Shown here piece after piece: positions 1 to 7,973 of a DNA stretch of 64,000 bases. The DNA comes from WTFY01 sp011523795 (GTDB lineage Bacteria > Pseudomonadota > Gammaproteobacteria > UBA4575). Under the pieces are notes generated by a model. That model worked only from the letters and a program-made list of their open reading frames with translations, did not search any database and was not told where the DNA came from. How positions within the stretch are numbered: position 1 is the first letter of the stretch; each line of letters starts with the position of its first letter. Location: positions 744,001 to 808,000 of the forward strand of contig OZ242278.1 in NCBI GenBank assembly GCA_965207475.1. The letters are read 5' to 3'. The position numbers and the translations under genes are program-made.

Positions 1-228
1 TTCGGACTGTTCTTTACTGAAGAGCAGTCCATCTCGACATTTTCCCAGGCAGCGTCCTGCAACATGCAGCATTTCAACCAGTTCTTTCACACGATGCTCG
101 AACTGGGGGTGTATCTTGCCCCCTCACCGTATGAAGCGGGCTTCATCTCGGGTGCCCACGGTCTCGGGGAGATCGAAAAGACCATCGCGCTGGCCGCCGC
201 GGCCTTTCAGAAACTGCAGGGCGCCTGA
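1..228 (+). CDS. hemL: Glutamate-1-semialdehyde 2,1-aminomutase, C-terminal fragment
   Basis: Frame 1 is open from the first base to a TGA at 226-228, giving the last 75 residues of a longer protein. The segment FFHTMLELGVYLAPS followed by EAGF and a closing AHG..EIEKT helix is the characteristic C terminus of GSA aminomutase, the PLP enzyme that moves the amino group of glutamate-1-semialdehyde to make 5-aminolevulinate for haem. The catalytic lysine lies outside the window. The next gene is convergent, with 76 bp between the two stops and no clear terminator hairpin. The family call is firm despite the truncation. Confidence 0.93.
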   Translation, partial: FGLFFTEEQSISTFSQAASCNMQHFNQFFHTMLELGVYLAPSPYEAGFISGAHGLGEIEKTIALAAAAFQKLQGA

Positions 229-304
229 CGGCGCTTTCGAACACCCACCGCACGGCACTCGTCACGCCCCCGCTCCAACCTGTTGGCGCCCCGTTGCCGG
301 CAGG

Positions 305-1168
305 TCACCGGTGTGCACCCAGGAATTCCAGTACCTCGGCCTGCACGGCCTCGTCCTCCAGCAGTTCGTGCCTGTCTCTCAGGTCCCCCTCTGTATAGAC
401 CACCGACTTGCTTCCGTCATTGCGCCGGTTCACGAAGCGGGTGCATTCGCCTTTCGTATAGGGGTTTTGAAACCAGGGATCGTTGGAGCCCAGCAGGGTA
501 AGCACGGCCTCCCCTTCAGGCGCATGGATGCCCCGGTATTCTCTCCAGCCGGCATTGCAGGTCCAGCCCTCCACGATGCGTGCCCGCACGGAGGTATCTC
601 CGGAATCATCACGAAACGTTGCAGCGGTAATTCCACCTTCACTCAGGCCCATCAGGTACATGCGGTCCGCGTCCACCCAGGGCACCAGCTTTGCCTGCCT
701 GATGGCATATCCCGCATCGAACTGACGGATCTTCAGCGTGCCCCGGTATAAACCGCCGACAAATTTTTCCGGCTCACAGGACTGGGGGTATTTCTTCCTT
801 GCCAGGCTGGGTGGTGCGATGACCGCGTAGCCATTGGCAGCAAGGAAATCCATTCTCCTGTAGGTCCCTGCCCAGATGCCCGAACAACCGTGCAGATAGA
901 CCACGGTCGGAAGCACCAGATGACTGTCCAGTTCCAGAGTGCGCAGTTCCCTGACCGTGGTCGAGAGGATCTCCCCATCCGGCATCGGAAGCCTGACCAG
1001 TGCTGCCTGCCATACCCTCTCCATCTCGGCCGGATCATTCCAGTCGGCTCTTTGCATCTCCGCAGGCGGGGTAAACGTCCTGGAACTGTTGTGCAGTCCC
1101 GTGCCGGCAGTCAAGACCGGAAAACAGGCGAGCACCAGGACCGCCAGGATGGAATGGAACCTTTTCAT
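305..1168 (-). CDS. Secreted alpha/beta hydrolase (dienelactone-hydrolase-like)
   Basis: This 287-residue protein starts with a clear Sec signal peptide (MKRFHSILAVLVLACFPVLTA). The open frame extends 19 codons further upstream, but the signal peptide and an AGGA box just before 1168 favour this start. The mature part has an alpha/beta hydrolase layout: an oxyanion-type LHGCSG after a beta strand, a nucleophile elbow GLSEGG, an acid candidate in GSNDPWF and a late histidine in RDRHELL. It is expected in the periplasm as a serine hydrolase. Cysteines are frequent and may form disulfides. The substrate cannot be inferred. It is convergent to hemL and downstream of thioredoxin on the same strand, 127 bp away. 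Confidence 0.72.
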   Translation of the reverse strand: MKRFHSILAVLVLACFPVLTAGTGLHNSSRTFTPPAEMQRADWNDPAEMERVWQAALVRLPMPDGEILSTTVRELRTLELDSHLVLPTVVYLHGCSGIWAGTYRRMDFLAANGYAVIAPPSLARKKYPQSCEPEKFVGGLYRGTLKIRQFDAGYAIRQAKLVPWVDADRMYLMGLSEGGITAATFRDDSGDTSVRARIVEGWTCNAGWREYRGIHAPEGEAVLTLLGSNDPWFQNPYTKGECTRFVNRRNDGSKSVVYTEGDLRDRHELLEDEAVQAEVLEFLGAHR

Positions 1169-1295
1169 GCCACGCAGTCCTGGAATGATCAAGCCGTTTT
1201 GCACGCTGACAAGCCTGTCCGTCAAGTTAAACTGCTACACGGCCCTCAGCTACCGGAACCGGGCCACTCCCCCGATGCTGCCATGCCCGCAACCC

Positions 1296-1673
1296 TCACT
1301 GTGGCTTGGATTCTGATTCCTTCTTCCTGATATCCTCGCGTACCTGGTCCATGTCCAGATCCTTGGCCTTGCCGATGATGTCTTCCAGTTGCGAAGGAGA
1401 CAATGCGCCTGCCTGCGAGTACAGCAGGATTTTCTCGCGAAAGATCATCAGTGTAGGGATCGACCGGATGTTACAGGCCTGGGCCAGTTCCTGTTGTGAC
1501 TCGGTATCGACCTTGCCGAACACGATTTCACTGTGATTGTCCGAAGCGGTGTCAAAAGTGGGGGCAAACGACTTGCACGGCCCGCACCAGGATGCCCAGA
1601 AGTCGATGATCACCGTGTCATTGTTTTCTATCGTTTCATTAAAGTTATCCTTGGTCAGGGCTATCGTTGCCAC
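1296..1673 (-). CDS. Thioredoxin
   Basis: A single thioredoxin fold of 125 residues with the active site WCGPC (Cys30 and Cys33) and the cis-proline region IRSIPTLMIF. It has no signal peptide, so it should act in the cytoplasm as a dithiol reductant. Compared with the usual 105-110 residues it carries a charged C-terminal tail of about 15 residues ending in KKESESKPQ. The start codon is GTG, preceded by an excellent AAGGAG box at about 7 nt. It is divergent from the SCP2 gene across 199 bp. I do not assign trxA because thioredoxin paralogues cannot be separated from sequence alone. Confidence 0.88.
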   Translation of the reverse strand: MATIALTKDNFNETIENNDTVIIDFWASWCGPCKSFAPTFDTASDNHSEIVFGKVDTESQQELAQACNIRSIPTLMIFREKILLYSQAGALSPSQLEDIIGKAKDLDMDQVREDIRKKESESKPQ

Positions 1674-1711
1674 TATGCTCTCCTTCTTGGTTTACAAGTC
1701 CAGACTGCAGC

Positions 1712-1717
1712 ATTGTA
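1712..1717 (-). promoter_or_regulatory. Possible -10 element for thioredoxin
   Basis: On the minus strand TACAAT (5 of 6 to TATAAT) lies about 38 nt before the thioredoxin GTG. No convincing -35 box is found 16-18 nt upstream, so this is a weak prediction. Confidence 0.25.
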
Positions 1718-1769
1718 CCTTTCTACATGGCACAAATGTACCGTTCGATCATGCCCTCCTGTTTTTGAT

Positions 1770-1790
1770 CACAGGCTTCCCATGCCTGTG
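1770..1790. promoter_or_regulatory. Perfect inverted repeat in the thioredoxin/SCP2 divergent region
   Basis: CACAGGC and GCCTGTG flank a 7-nt centre, a perfect 7-bp inverted repeat. There is no T run on either strand, so it does not look like a terminator. It lies between two divergent genes, about 100 bp from the start of each, where an operator would be expected. No regulator is assigned. Confidence 0.35.
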
Positions 1791-1872
1791 CACCATGACC
1801 GTCCGTGCAAATTGTTGATTGCCTCAACTCCGCCCTTTAGACTCGGGTCCATCAATATAGACAGAGCCCCTC

Positions 1873-2175
1873 ATGACCATTGAAGACATTCGAGACGAAA
1901 TGTCGCAGAAGACCCGCACCCTGGAACCCCTTGGAAAGACACTGATCTTCCGCTTTGACGATGAAAGCATGCTGATAGACGGAACCGGCGAAAAGAACGT
2001 CGTTTCACTCGTATCAGGTGAGACCGTCGAGGCAGACTGTTCCGTCCGCATGTCGATGGAGACCTTTCTGAAACTGCGGCGCAGGGAAATCAAGCCGCTC
2101 ATGGCGGTTGCATCCGGCAAGATCAAAGTCGAGGGCGACCTGTCCATTGCGGCCATGCTCAAGAGGCTGCTCTGA
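1873..2175 (+). CDS. SCP2 sterol-carrier-domain protein
   Basis: This 100-residue protein is essentially one SCP2 domain. Visible hallmarks are the central strand pattern around VVSLVSGETVEADCSVRM and the closing segment LKLRRREIKPLMAVASGKIKVEGD, which ends in the family's typical G-K-[IL]-x-[IV]-x-G-D. Such proteins bind lipids in a hydrophobic tunnel; bacterial members include the accessory proteins UbiJ and UbiT of ubiquinone synthesis, but nothing nearby ties this gene to quinones. There is no signal peptide, so it is cytosolic. It stands alone: thioredoxin is divergent and the next gene is 288 bp downstream. Confidence 0.8.
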   Translation: MTIEDIRDEMSQKTRTLEPLGKTLIFRFDDESMLIDGTGEKNVVSLVSGETVEADCSVRMSMETFLKLRRREIKPLMAVASGKIKVEGDLSIAAMLKRLL

Positions 2176-2463
2176 ACCTTTCGGCCCCGTGAACCGCTCC
2201 CTGAACGTGACGGGCCGTGCGGCCAGCGGGAACCAGGGACCCGGATCTTCCCGGTTGCAATCTGCGCCACTCACAACTGGTATGCAACCCCTTAATGCAG
2301 TATGATCGTGCCAACATGCAGACCGCCCGCCGCCCTGCAGCCCGGGCTGGTCCATACCACGGTGCTGCCCGCATTCCTCAACAGACAACCGGAATAACTG
2401 ACACAGCCTGATACGGAGACTGCCGAAACCCTTCATTCACCATCAAAAATCGTGGAGACAAGT
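2176..2463. other. Intergenic region between the SCP2 gene and the cyclophilin gene
   Basis: 288 bp without a supportable gene. Short open frames here have no recognisable protein features. I see no tRNA T-loop and no terminator hairpin with a T run. It presumably carries the promoter of the cyclophilin-lpxH pair, but no clear -35/-10 pair is visible. Confidence 0.4.
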
Positions 2464-3042
2464 ATGGATGCAAGCTACAAGAAGTTATTCCTGTTTGTAT
2501 TCATGACAATTATCATGACTGCTTCTAGCGTACAAGCCGAAACCACCAGCGTAGAAATGGAAACCAGCATGGGCTCCATTGTTCTTGAACTGGATGCCGG
2601 GAAAGCCCCCGCAACCGTTGCCAATTTCCTTGCCTATGCCAGGGAAGGGTTTTATGACGGTACCATTTTCCACCGGGTGATCTCGAACTTCATGATCCAG
2701 GGCGGCGGCTTCACAGAAGACATGAAACAGAAACCGACCAATGCTCCCGTTCAAAACGAGGCAGATAACGGGCTGAGCAACGACACGGGCACGATTGCCA
2801 TGGCACGTACCAGCGACCCGCACTCGGCCACCGCGCAGTTTTTCATCAACGTCAAGGACAACAGGTTCCTGAACTTTTCCGGCAAGAACGCGCAAGGCTG
2901 GGGCTATGCCGTGTTCGGCCGGGTTACGGAAGGCATGGACGTCGTAAATGCAATCAAGGGCGTGTCCACGGCATCCCGGGGACCCTTTGACGACGTGCCG
3001 GTAGAATCCGTGGTTATCGAAAAGGTATCGGTTATCGATTGA
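2464..3042 (+). CDS. Periplasmic peptidyl-prolyl cis-trans isomerase (cyclophilin)
   Basis: A cyclophilin-type PPIase of 192 residues with a signal peptide ending near SSVQA-ET. The catalytic core is intact: FHRVISNFMIQGG holds the catalytic Arg, and SATAQFFINV and GYAVFGRV line the proline pocket. It should isomerise prolyl bonds in periplasmic proteins. An in-frame GTG lies 12 nt upstream, but ATG 2464 is chosen because a GGAG box sits about 6 nt before it and the signal peptide then starts properly. lpxH follows after 10 bp, the same neighbour relation as ppiB-lpxH in Escherichia coli, although the signal peptide makes this product PpiA-like. Confidence 0.9.
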   Translation: MDASYKKLFLFVFMTIIMTASSVQAETTSVEMETSMGSIVLELDAGKAPATVANFLAYAREGFYDGTIFHRVISNFMIQGGGFTEDMKQKPTNAPVQNEADNGLSNDTGTIAMARTSDPHSATAQFFINVKDNRFLNFSGKNAQGWGYAVFGRVTEGMDVVNAIKGVSTASRGPFDDVPVESVVIEKVSVID

Positions 3043-3052
3043 TCGTCAAGGC

Positions 3053-3775
3053 ATGGCGCAGACCCTGTTTGTTTCTGACCTGCACCTGGACGCAGCAAGA
3101 CCTCACATCATTTCAGCTTTTTGCCGTTTTCTCGAAGGGCTTGAGGGCACCGACGCGCTGTACATACTCGGAGACCTGTTCGAGTACTGGGTCGGTGACG
3201 ATGACCCGGCCACGGGACTCAGGCCCGTCACCGAATCGATCCGGCAACTGAGTCTTGCCGGCGTCCCGGTTTACTTTATCCACGGAAACAGGGATTTTCT
3301 CGTCGGCGAGGTTTTCGAACGCAAGACCCGCTGCGAGATCCTGCGGGAAGAAACCGTCGTTGACCTGTACGGGCAGCCCGCACTGATCATGCATGGCGAC
3401 ACGCTGTGTACCGATGACATCGCCTATCAAAAGTACCGCTCCAGAGTACGCAGCAAATGGGTCAAGAAGGCGGTACGGATGCTGAGTCTCAGGCAGCGCT
3501 TGAGAATTGCACAAGGTTTGCGGGACAAGAGTATGCAGGCCGTACAAGGCAAGCCGCCCGAAATCATGGACGTCAACCAGCAGGCCGTGCGGCAGGCAAT
3601 GCTGAGACACGGAGTGAAGATCCTGATCCATGGGCATACCCATCGTCCGGCGGTTCACGATTTCACCATCCATGGCGAGGCATGCCAGCGCATCGTACTG
3701 GGTGACTGGTATGAGCATGGCAGTGTGCTGAAATGCACACCAGGCGGCAGGTCCCTGGAAACCCTGCGTATCTAG
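3053..3775 (+). CDS. lpxH: UDP-2,3-diacylglucosamine diphosphatase
   Basis: A calcineurin-like metallophosphoesterase of 240 residues, the normal size for LpxH. The metal ligands are all visible: SDLHLD at the N terminus, GDLFEYWVGDD, GNRDFLVG, a middle HGDT and HGHTHRP near the C terminus. It removes UMP from UDP-2,3-diacylglucosamine to give lipid X, the fourth step of lipid A synthesis, at the inner face of the cytoplasmic membrane. It is probably cotranscribed with the cyclophilin gene. If the gnnAB genes at the end of this window are active, the natural substrate would be the diamino-sugar version. Its TAG stop interlocks with the stop of the opposite-strand DUF455 gene. Confidence 0.95.
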   Translation: MAQTLFVSDLHLDAARPHIISAFCRFLEGLEGTDALYILGDLFEYWVGDDDPATGLRPVTESIRQLSLAGVPVYFIHGNRDFLVGEVFERKTRCEILREETVVDLYGQPALIMHGDTLCTDDIAYQKYRSRVRSKWVKKAVRMLSLRQRLRIAQGLRDKSMQAVQGKPPEIMDVNQQAVRQAMLRHGVKILIHGHTHRPAVHDFTIHGEACQRIVLGDWYEHGSVLKCTPGGRSLETLRI

Positions 3776-4590
3776 ACGTCCTCGAGCGCCCGCAGTTCGG
3801 ATTCCGAAAAGCCTGCCCTGCGCCGGGCTTGCAGGTGAAACGGTTTTTGCAGCCTGCCAGAGTAGTACTTCGCCACGAGAGAGGGAAAAATCCTGTCCGG
3901 TTGCAGGTTCTGCCGGGTGCAGGCATGTCTGTACCAGCGGGACCCTATGGCCACATGCCCGATTTCCTCGTCAAGAATGACTGCAAGGATGTCCGCAGTT
4001 TTCGTGTCTCCATGAACACGCAGTTTGCGAATCATGGCCGGAGTCACATCCAGGCCCCGCGCCTCGAGCACCCGGGGCACAAGGGCCATGCGCGCAATCA
4101 CGCTGTCACCGGTCCTGACGGCCATTTCCCACAGGCCATTGTGGGCATCAAAATCGCCGTAGTCGTAGCCAAACTGCTGCAGGCGCTCACGCACCATCAG
4201 GAAATGCCGCGCTTCCTCCGCCGCAACGGATACCCAGTCCAGATAGTAGCTTCTGGGCATGTCCTGGAACCTGTACAGGGCATCCAGCGCCAGATTGATG
4301 GCATTGAATTCGATATGCGCAATGGCATGCACAAAGGCTGCCCGCCCGTGCTCCGTCACCAGGCTCCTGCGTGGCAGGTATTTCGGGAGCACCAGCCGGG
4401 GCCTTGGAGGACAGCCGGGGGATTCCACCCTCCTTACGACGGAAGTCGGAACAAACCCGAGCCGACCCCGATCCATCTCCTCGGCAAGGCGGAACACCGC
4501 GTCGCACTTTTCCTCCGGGCTGCAGCACTCGAGACATGCGTAGGCAGCCTGGAAGACCGAGGTACCGGGAGACGGGATCCGTACGGCCAC
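3772..4590 (-). CDS. DUF455 family ferritin-like protein
   Basis: This 272-residue protein matches the DUF455 family. It carries ferritin-like metal-ligand patterns: HIEFNAINLALDAL, then AAEEARHFLMVRERL, then ILDEEIGHVAIG, suggesting a four-helix bundle with a di-metal site. The molecular function of the family is not established; by fold it could be an oxidase, hydroxylase or iron-handling protein. The start is a GTG only 3 bp after the stop of the upstream transpeptidase-fold gene, without its own clear ribosome site, so coupled translation is likely. Its stop codon overlaps the lpxH stop on the other strand. Confidence 0.85.
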   Translation of the reverse strand: MAVRIPSPGTSVFQAAYACLECCSPEEKCDAVFRLAEEMDRGRLGFVPTSVVRRVESPGCPPRPRLVLPKYLPRRSLVTEHGRAAFVHAIAHIEFNAINLALDALYRFQDMPRSYYLDWVSVAAEEARHFLMVRERLQQFGYDYGDFDAHNGLWEMAVRTGDSVIARMALVPRVLEARGLDVTPAMIRKLRVHGDTKTADILAVILDEEIGHVAIGSRWYRHACTRQNLQPDRIFPSLVAKYYSGRLQKPFHLQARRRAGFSESELRALEDV

Positions 4591-4593
4591 AGA

Positions 4594-5151
4594 CTATTCG
4601 CTGATGACAACCAGCGACGAAACCTGAAGACAATCGAAGAGATCCATCACGTCCCGGTTCCGCATCCGGATGCACCCTGCCGAAGCAGGCTGTCCAATCA
4701 GGCCTTCCTCGTGGGTGCCGTGTATATAGATATAACGCGCATGGCTGTCGACGCCCTCACCCCGGTTGACACCCTCCTCGAGGCCTGACAGCCAGAGCAC
4801 CCTTGACGTGATCCAGTCTTTCCGGGTGCTGGTTTTTCCAGGCTCGATTTCAGCGATGACGTTCGTTCGCTTTCTTGCTTCGAGGATTTCTCCGAAGCAG
4901 GCCTCCGCACCGATCTTTTCCGCTATGCAATGCACCCCGCGAGGCGTCTTGTATGAATTTTCCCTCTCCCCTGCACCATGCCTGGAGGTGGAAACAGGAT
5001 AGCTTCCGGCACACGCCCCCTGTGAGAAGACGTACAGCATCTGACGATCCATGCATACCACCGCTGCGGGATATCCTGCATGCTGCGGGTATTGCTGGCA
5101 GGCACGGGCATAGAGTTCGAACGCTCGCCCGGTCGCTTTCTGGACTTGCAT
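4594..5151 (-). CDS. YkuD (L,D-transpeptidase fold) protein without signal peptide
   Basis: 185 residues containing one YkuD domain. The catalytic motif is complete: YIYIHGTHEE with the conserved His, then QPASAGCIRMRN with the nucleophilic Cys. YkuD enzymes normally make 3-3 peptidoglycan cross-links or attach lipoproteins outside the membrane, yet this protein starts MQVQKATGRAFELYARACQQ with no signal peptide or membrane helix. An in-frame TGA two codons before the ATG rules out a longer N terminus. It may act in the cytoplasm or leave by another route. It lies 16 bp after purF and 3 bp before the DUF455 gene, so all three are probably cotranscribed. Confidence 0.82.
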   Translation of the reverse strand: MQVQKATGRAFELYARACQQYPQHAGYPAAVVCMDRQMLYVFSQGACAGSYPVSTSRHGAGERENSYKTPRGVHCIAEKIGAEACFGEILEARKRTNVIAEIEPGKTSTRKDWITSRVLWLSGLEEGVNRGEGVDSHARYIYIHGTHEEGLIGQPASAGCIRMRNRDVMDLFDCLQVSSLVVISE

Positions 5152-5167
5152 GGGTCAGCAGCCCCCG

Positions 5168-6673
5168 CTAACCACTGTCATGCAGGTCGATGCTGGTGTA
5201 TTCCTTTTCACGTTCCTGCCTGGACCGGTCGTTACGCAACGTCTCCAGGCTTTCAAAATAACCTTCTTCAACACCTGTGATGTAATCCCCGTCAAACATG
5301 GAGGTGTCAAATTTCTTCAGTGCCGAGTTCCCTTTGCGCACAGCCTCGACCAGGTCATCCAGATCCTGGTAGAACAGGCGGTCGGCACTGATTTCCTGTT
5401 CAATTTCCCCGACATCCTTGTTGAAGGCAATCAGTTCATTCCTGACCGGCATGTCTATGCCATAGATATTCTGATGGCGTATCGGCGGAGATGCGGATGC
5501 AAAATACACTTTTCTTGCGCCGGCATCGCGTGCCATCTGCACGATTTCACGTGACGTGGTTCCCCGCACGATGGAGTCGTCGATCAGCAGGACATTCTTG
5601 CGGTTGAACTCCAGCCGGATGGGATTGAGCTTCTGCCGTACCGACTTTTTCCGCAGGGTATTGCCCGGCATGATGAACGTGCGACCGATGTAGCGGTTCT
5701 TGATGAACCCTTCACGGTATTTGATATCCAGAAGATGTGCGATCTCAATGGCTGCTGTGCGGCTCGTATCCGGTATCGGCATCACCACGTCGATATCATG
5801 ATCCGGCCACTCCCGGGCGATTTTCCGGGCAAGTCTCTGGCCCATGCGCATGCGTGCCTTTTGCACGAATATATCCTCGATTGCCGAGTCGGGACGGGCA
5901 AAGTAGACGTACTCGAATATGCAGGGTGAATGCAGACTGTCCTGCGAGCATTGCTGCGTGTAAATCTTGCCTCCCATGTCGATGAATACCGCTTCACCGG
6001 GATAAACGTCACGTAACAGACTGAAATCCAGTGCATCCAGCGCGGCACTTTCCGAGGCCACCATGAATTCCATCCCGTGCCGTGATTCCCTCACGCCATA
6101 CACGAGTGGACGGATCCCGTAGGTATCACGGAAGGCGACGATTCCGCTGTCAGCAATCATTGCCACCACCGCATACGCACCTCGACAACGTCTGTGCACA
6201 CCTCGAACGGCAGCGAAGATGTCTTCCGGCCTGGGCTGCATTGTCTGCTGGTTGGCCAGTTCATGTGCCAGCACGTTCAGCAGTATCTCCGAGTCGGACT
6301 CGGTGTTCAGATGACGACGATCCTCGCGAAACAGTTCCTTCTTCAACTGCTCGGAATTTACAAGATTCCCATTGTGGCCCAGCGAAATGCCAAATGGCGA
6401 ATTCACGTAAAGAGGCTGGGCTTCGGCCGAAGACGAGGATCCGGCAGTCGGGTAGCGTACATGTGCAATGCCCATGGTGCCTTTCAGGCGTTCCATGTGG
6501 CGACTGTGAAAGACATCGCGCACCAGGCCATTTGCCTTGCGCTGGTAGAACCTGTCATGGTCATACGTGACAATGCCTGCCGCGTCCTGGCCCCGGTGCT
6601 GCAATACCAGCAGGGAGTTGTACAAAGCCTGATTGACTTGTCGATTGGCTACAATTCCGGCAATTCCACACAT
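5168..6673 (-). CDS. purF: Amidophosphoribosyltransferase
   Basis: 501 residues, normal for PurF, the first committed enzyme of purine synthesis (PRPP plus glutamine to 5-phosphoribosylamine). The open frame continues 34 codons upstream, but the true start must give MCGIAGI because Cys2 becomes the N-terminal nucleophile of the glutaminase domain after Met removal. The N-terminal Ntn-hydrolase domain shows GIAHVRYPTAG and LGHNGNLVN. The C-terminal phosphoribosyltransferase domain shows the PRPP loop VLLIDDSIVRGTTS. cvpA lies 22 bp upstream, the classical cvpA-purF pair. No propeptide of the Bacillus type is present. Confidence 0.97.
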   Translation of the reverse strand: MCGIAGIVANRQVNQALYNSLLVLQHRGQDAAGIVTYDHDRFYQRKANGLVRDVFHSRHMERLKGTMGIAHVRYPTAGSSSSAEAQPLYVNSPFGISLGHNGNLVNSEQLKKELFREDRRHLNTESDSEILLNVLAHELANQQTMQPRPEDIFAAVRGVHRRCRGAYAVVAMIADSGIVAFRDTYGIRPLVYGVRESRHGMEFMVASESAALDALDFSLLRDVYPGEAVFIDMGGKIYTQQCSQDSLHSPCIFEYVYFARPDSAIEDIFVQKARMRMGQRLARKIAREWPDHDIDVVMPIPDTSRTAAIEIAHLLDIKYREGFIKNRYIGRTFIMPGNTLRKKSVRQKLNPIRLEFNRKNVLLIDDSIVRGTTSREIVQMARDAGARKVYFASASPPIRHQNIYGIDMPVRNELIAFNKDVGEIEQEISADRLFYQDLDDLVEAVRKGNSALKKFDTSMFDGDYITGVEEGYFESLETLRNDRSRQEREKEYTSIDLHDSG

Positions 6674-6695
6674 GGCCAATATTTTCCGATCAGCG

Positions 6696-7262
6696 TCAAA
6701 GCGAATACGAGGTGATATGGGACTCGGTGCCGTCGAGCAGGAAATACCTCGAATACTCCGGAGGTATGAAATCAATTACCGCCTGTGCCCCGACCTCGAA
6801 TACGGGTAACAGCCGGGATGATTCCCAGATTTCGGAGCGCGGGAAACTTGACAGGGCTGCGACCAGAATCACCAGCACGACAACGGCTCCACCCCTGGCA
6901 AAACCGAACAGTGCACCCAGTGCCCTGTCGATGCCGCTCAAAACCGGCAACCGTGTGACCTTTCCAAGTACATGATTCAGAACAGCTCCCGTGATCAGCA
7001 CGCCGATTGCGATCGAAGCGAATGCGATCACTGCACGCAATTTACTCATTTTGAATTCATTGTCCCCTAAACTGAAGGTCGTTTCATCTATGCCGGCAGG
7101 CAGGATATGGGCCACCTGATCGAAAAATACAACGGCCAGCCAGATGGCGGCAACCAGACTGAATAGCGAGACAACCTCTTTTACAAAGCCCCGAAATACT
7201 GCAATCAATGTGGAGACAAGCAAAATGGCAACGATTCCAAAATCTATCCATGTGAATTCCAT
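6696..7262 (-). CDS. cvpA: CvpA family inner-membrane protein
   Basis: 188 residues with the family opening WIDFGIVAILLVSTLIAVFRGFVKEV, four hydrophobic segments (roughly residues 8-25, 30-47, 75-95 and 115-133) and the conserved stretch SGIDRALGALFGFARG. CvpA is an inner-membrane protein linked to colicin V production and envelope homeostasis in enteric bacteria; its mechanism is not settled. The position directly before purF is conserved in gammaproteobacteria. The 9-mer CTGGTAACT sits just before the ATG, as it does before the neighbouring dedD. The true family average is close to this length, about 160-190 residues. Confidence 0.93.
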   Translation of the reverse strand: MEFTWIDFGIVAILLVSTLIAVFRGFVKEVVSLFSLVAAIWLAVVFFDQVAHILPAGIDETTFSLGDNEFKMSKLRAVIAFASIAIGVLITGAVLNHVLGKVTRLPVLSGIDRALGALFGFARGGAVVVLVILVAALSSFPRSEIWESSRLLPVFEVGAQAVIDFIPPEYSRYFLLDGTESHITSYSL

Positions 7263-7338
7263 GTAGTTACCAGGTCTCCATCAACTGTTGGAATCGCCTT
7301 GCTCCGCAAAACCCCATGGGCAACCCGTGATTCCAGAA

Positions 7339-7911
7339 TCAGGGATGCTGAACCACGAAGGCACCTTTTATTCCATGGTCCTTCTCTATCCTGGTGCGCA
7401 ACTTGTCGGCATTCTCCCGCTTGAGTTCAGGTCCGGCCTTGACCCGGTACAGCACCTTGCCTTCCTTCTCGAACTTTTCGGTGAATGCCGGGTAATCCCC
7501 GGCAGACAGTTTTCCCTGCAAGGCAAGTGCCTTGCCTTGCTCCGAAAATGCCGCAACCTGCACCACCCAGGCGCTCAGTGACGGACTGGGTTCTATGTGA
7601 TCCGCAGCAGACTCGACGACCTCGGGAACCGGTGCTTCAGCCTTCGATACCTGAACCTCTTCAGGGCTCGCCTTGGACGGCTTTTGACTGGCCCCCGGGT
7701 TTTTGCTTTTCTCGCTTTCAGGAAGTGTATCCAGTGACCCGGGATCCGGCAAACTGCTTTCAAAGCTGAACTTTGGTGCAACAGGAATTTCAATTTCCAG
7801 GACCGACTGGTCCTTGCGGTCAGGCCCGTCCAGGATCATAGGCACGAATATTACAGCGAGAGCGACCAGAACCACCGCACCTATCAAGCGTTGTTTCAGG
7901 ACTGTTTCCAT
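7339..7911 (-). CDS. dedD: SPOR-domain cell-division protein (DedD-like)
   Basis: 190 residues: a short cytoplasmic start, one transmembrane helix at about 10-27, a Pro/Ser/Lys-rich linker, and a C-terminal SPOR domain from about residue 110 (WVVQVAAFSEQGKALALQGKL ... VKAGPELKRENADKLRTRI). SPOR domains bind denuded septal glycan strands, and DedD promotes FtsN-dependent constriction. The position between folC and cvpA is the standard DedD locus, which supports the name over other SPOR proteins. A perfect TATAAT about 60 nt upstream could start a transcript covering dedD-cvpA-purF. Confidence 0.88.
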   Translation of the reverse strand: METVLKQRLIGAVVLVALAVIFVPMILDGPDRKDQSVLEIEIPVAPKFSFESSLPDPGSLDTLPESEKSKNPGASQKPSKASPEEVQVSKAEAPVPEVVESAADHIEPSPSLSAWVVQVAAFSEQGKALALQGKLSAGDYPAFTEKFEKEGKVLYRVKAGPELKRENADKLRTRIEKDHGIKGAFVVQHP

Positions 7912-7967
7912 AAGTTACCAGAGACCTCACACATGCCGGTCAGGCAGAACAGGATCCGAACTGCAGC

Positions 7968-7973
7968 ATTATA
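7968..7973 (-). promoter_or_regulatory. Candidate internal promoter -10 before dedD
   Basis: A perfect TATAAT on the minus strand overlaps the folC TAA stop and would start RNA about 45-50 nt before the dedD ATG. No good -35 hexamer is seen at 16-18 nt, so it is a candidate only. Confidence 0.35.

Noticed and set aside
2176..2463. Possible tRNA or small RNA (GGTTGCAATC resembles a T-loop)
   Set aside because: No acceptor or anticodon stem can be built upstream at tRNA spacing, and no CCA-type end is present.
3733..4788. 351-codon plus-strand frame across the DUF455 gene
   Set aside because: Antisense to the DUF455 and transpeptidase-fold genes, whose motifs are clear on the minus strand.
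6640..6660. TACAAT in the purF 5' region
   Set aside because: It is on the coding-opposite strand inside purF and not positioned before any start. Such hexamers occur inside genes by chance, so only those with the TGC extension and fixed 6-nt spacing were kept as strong candidates.
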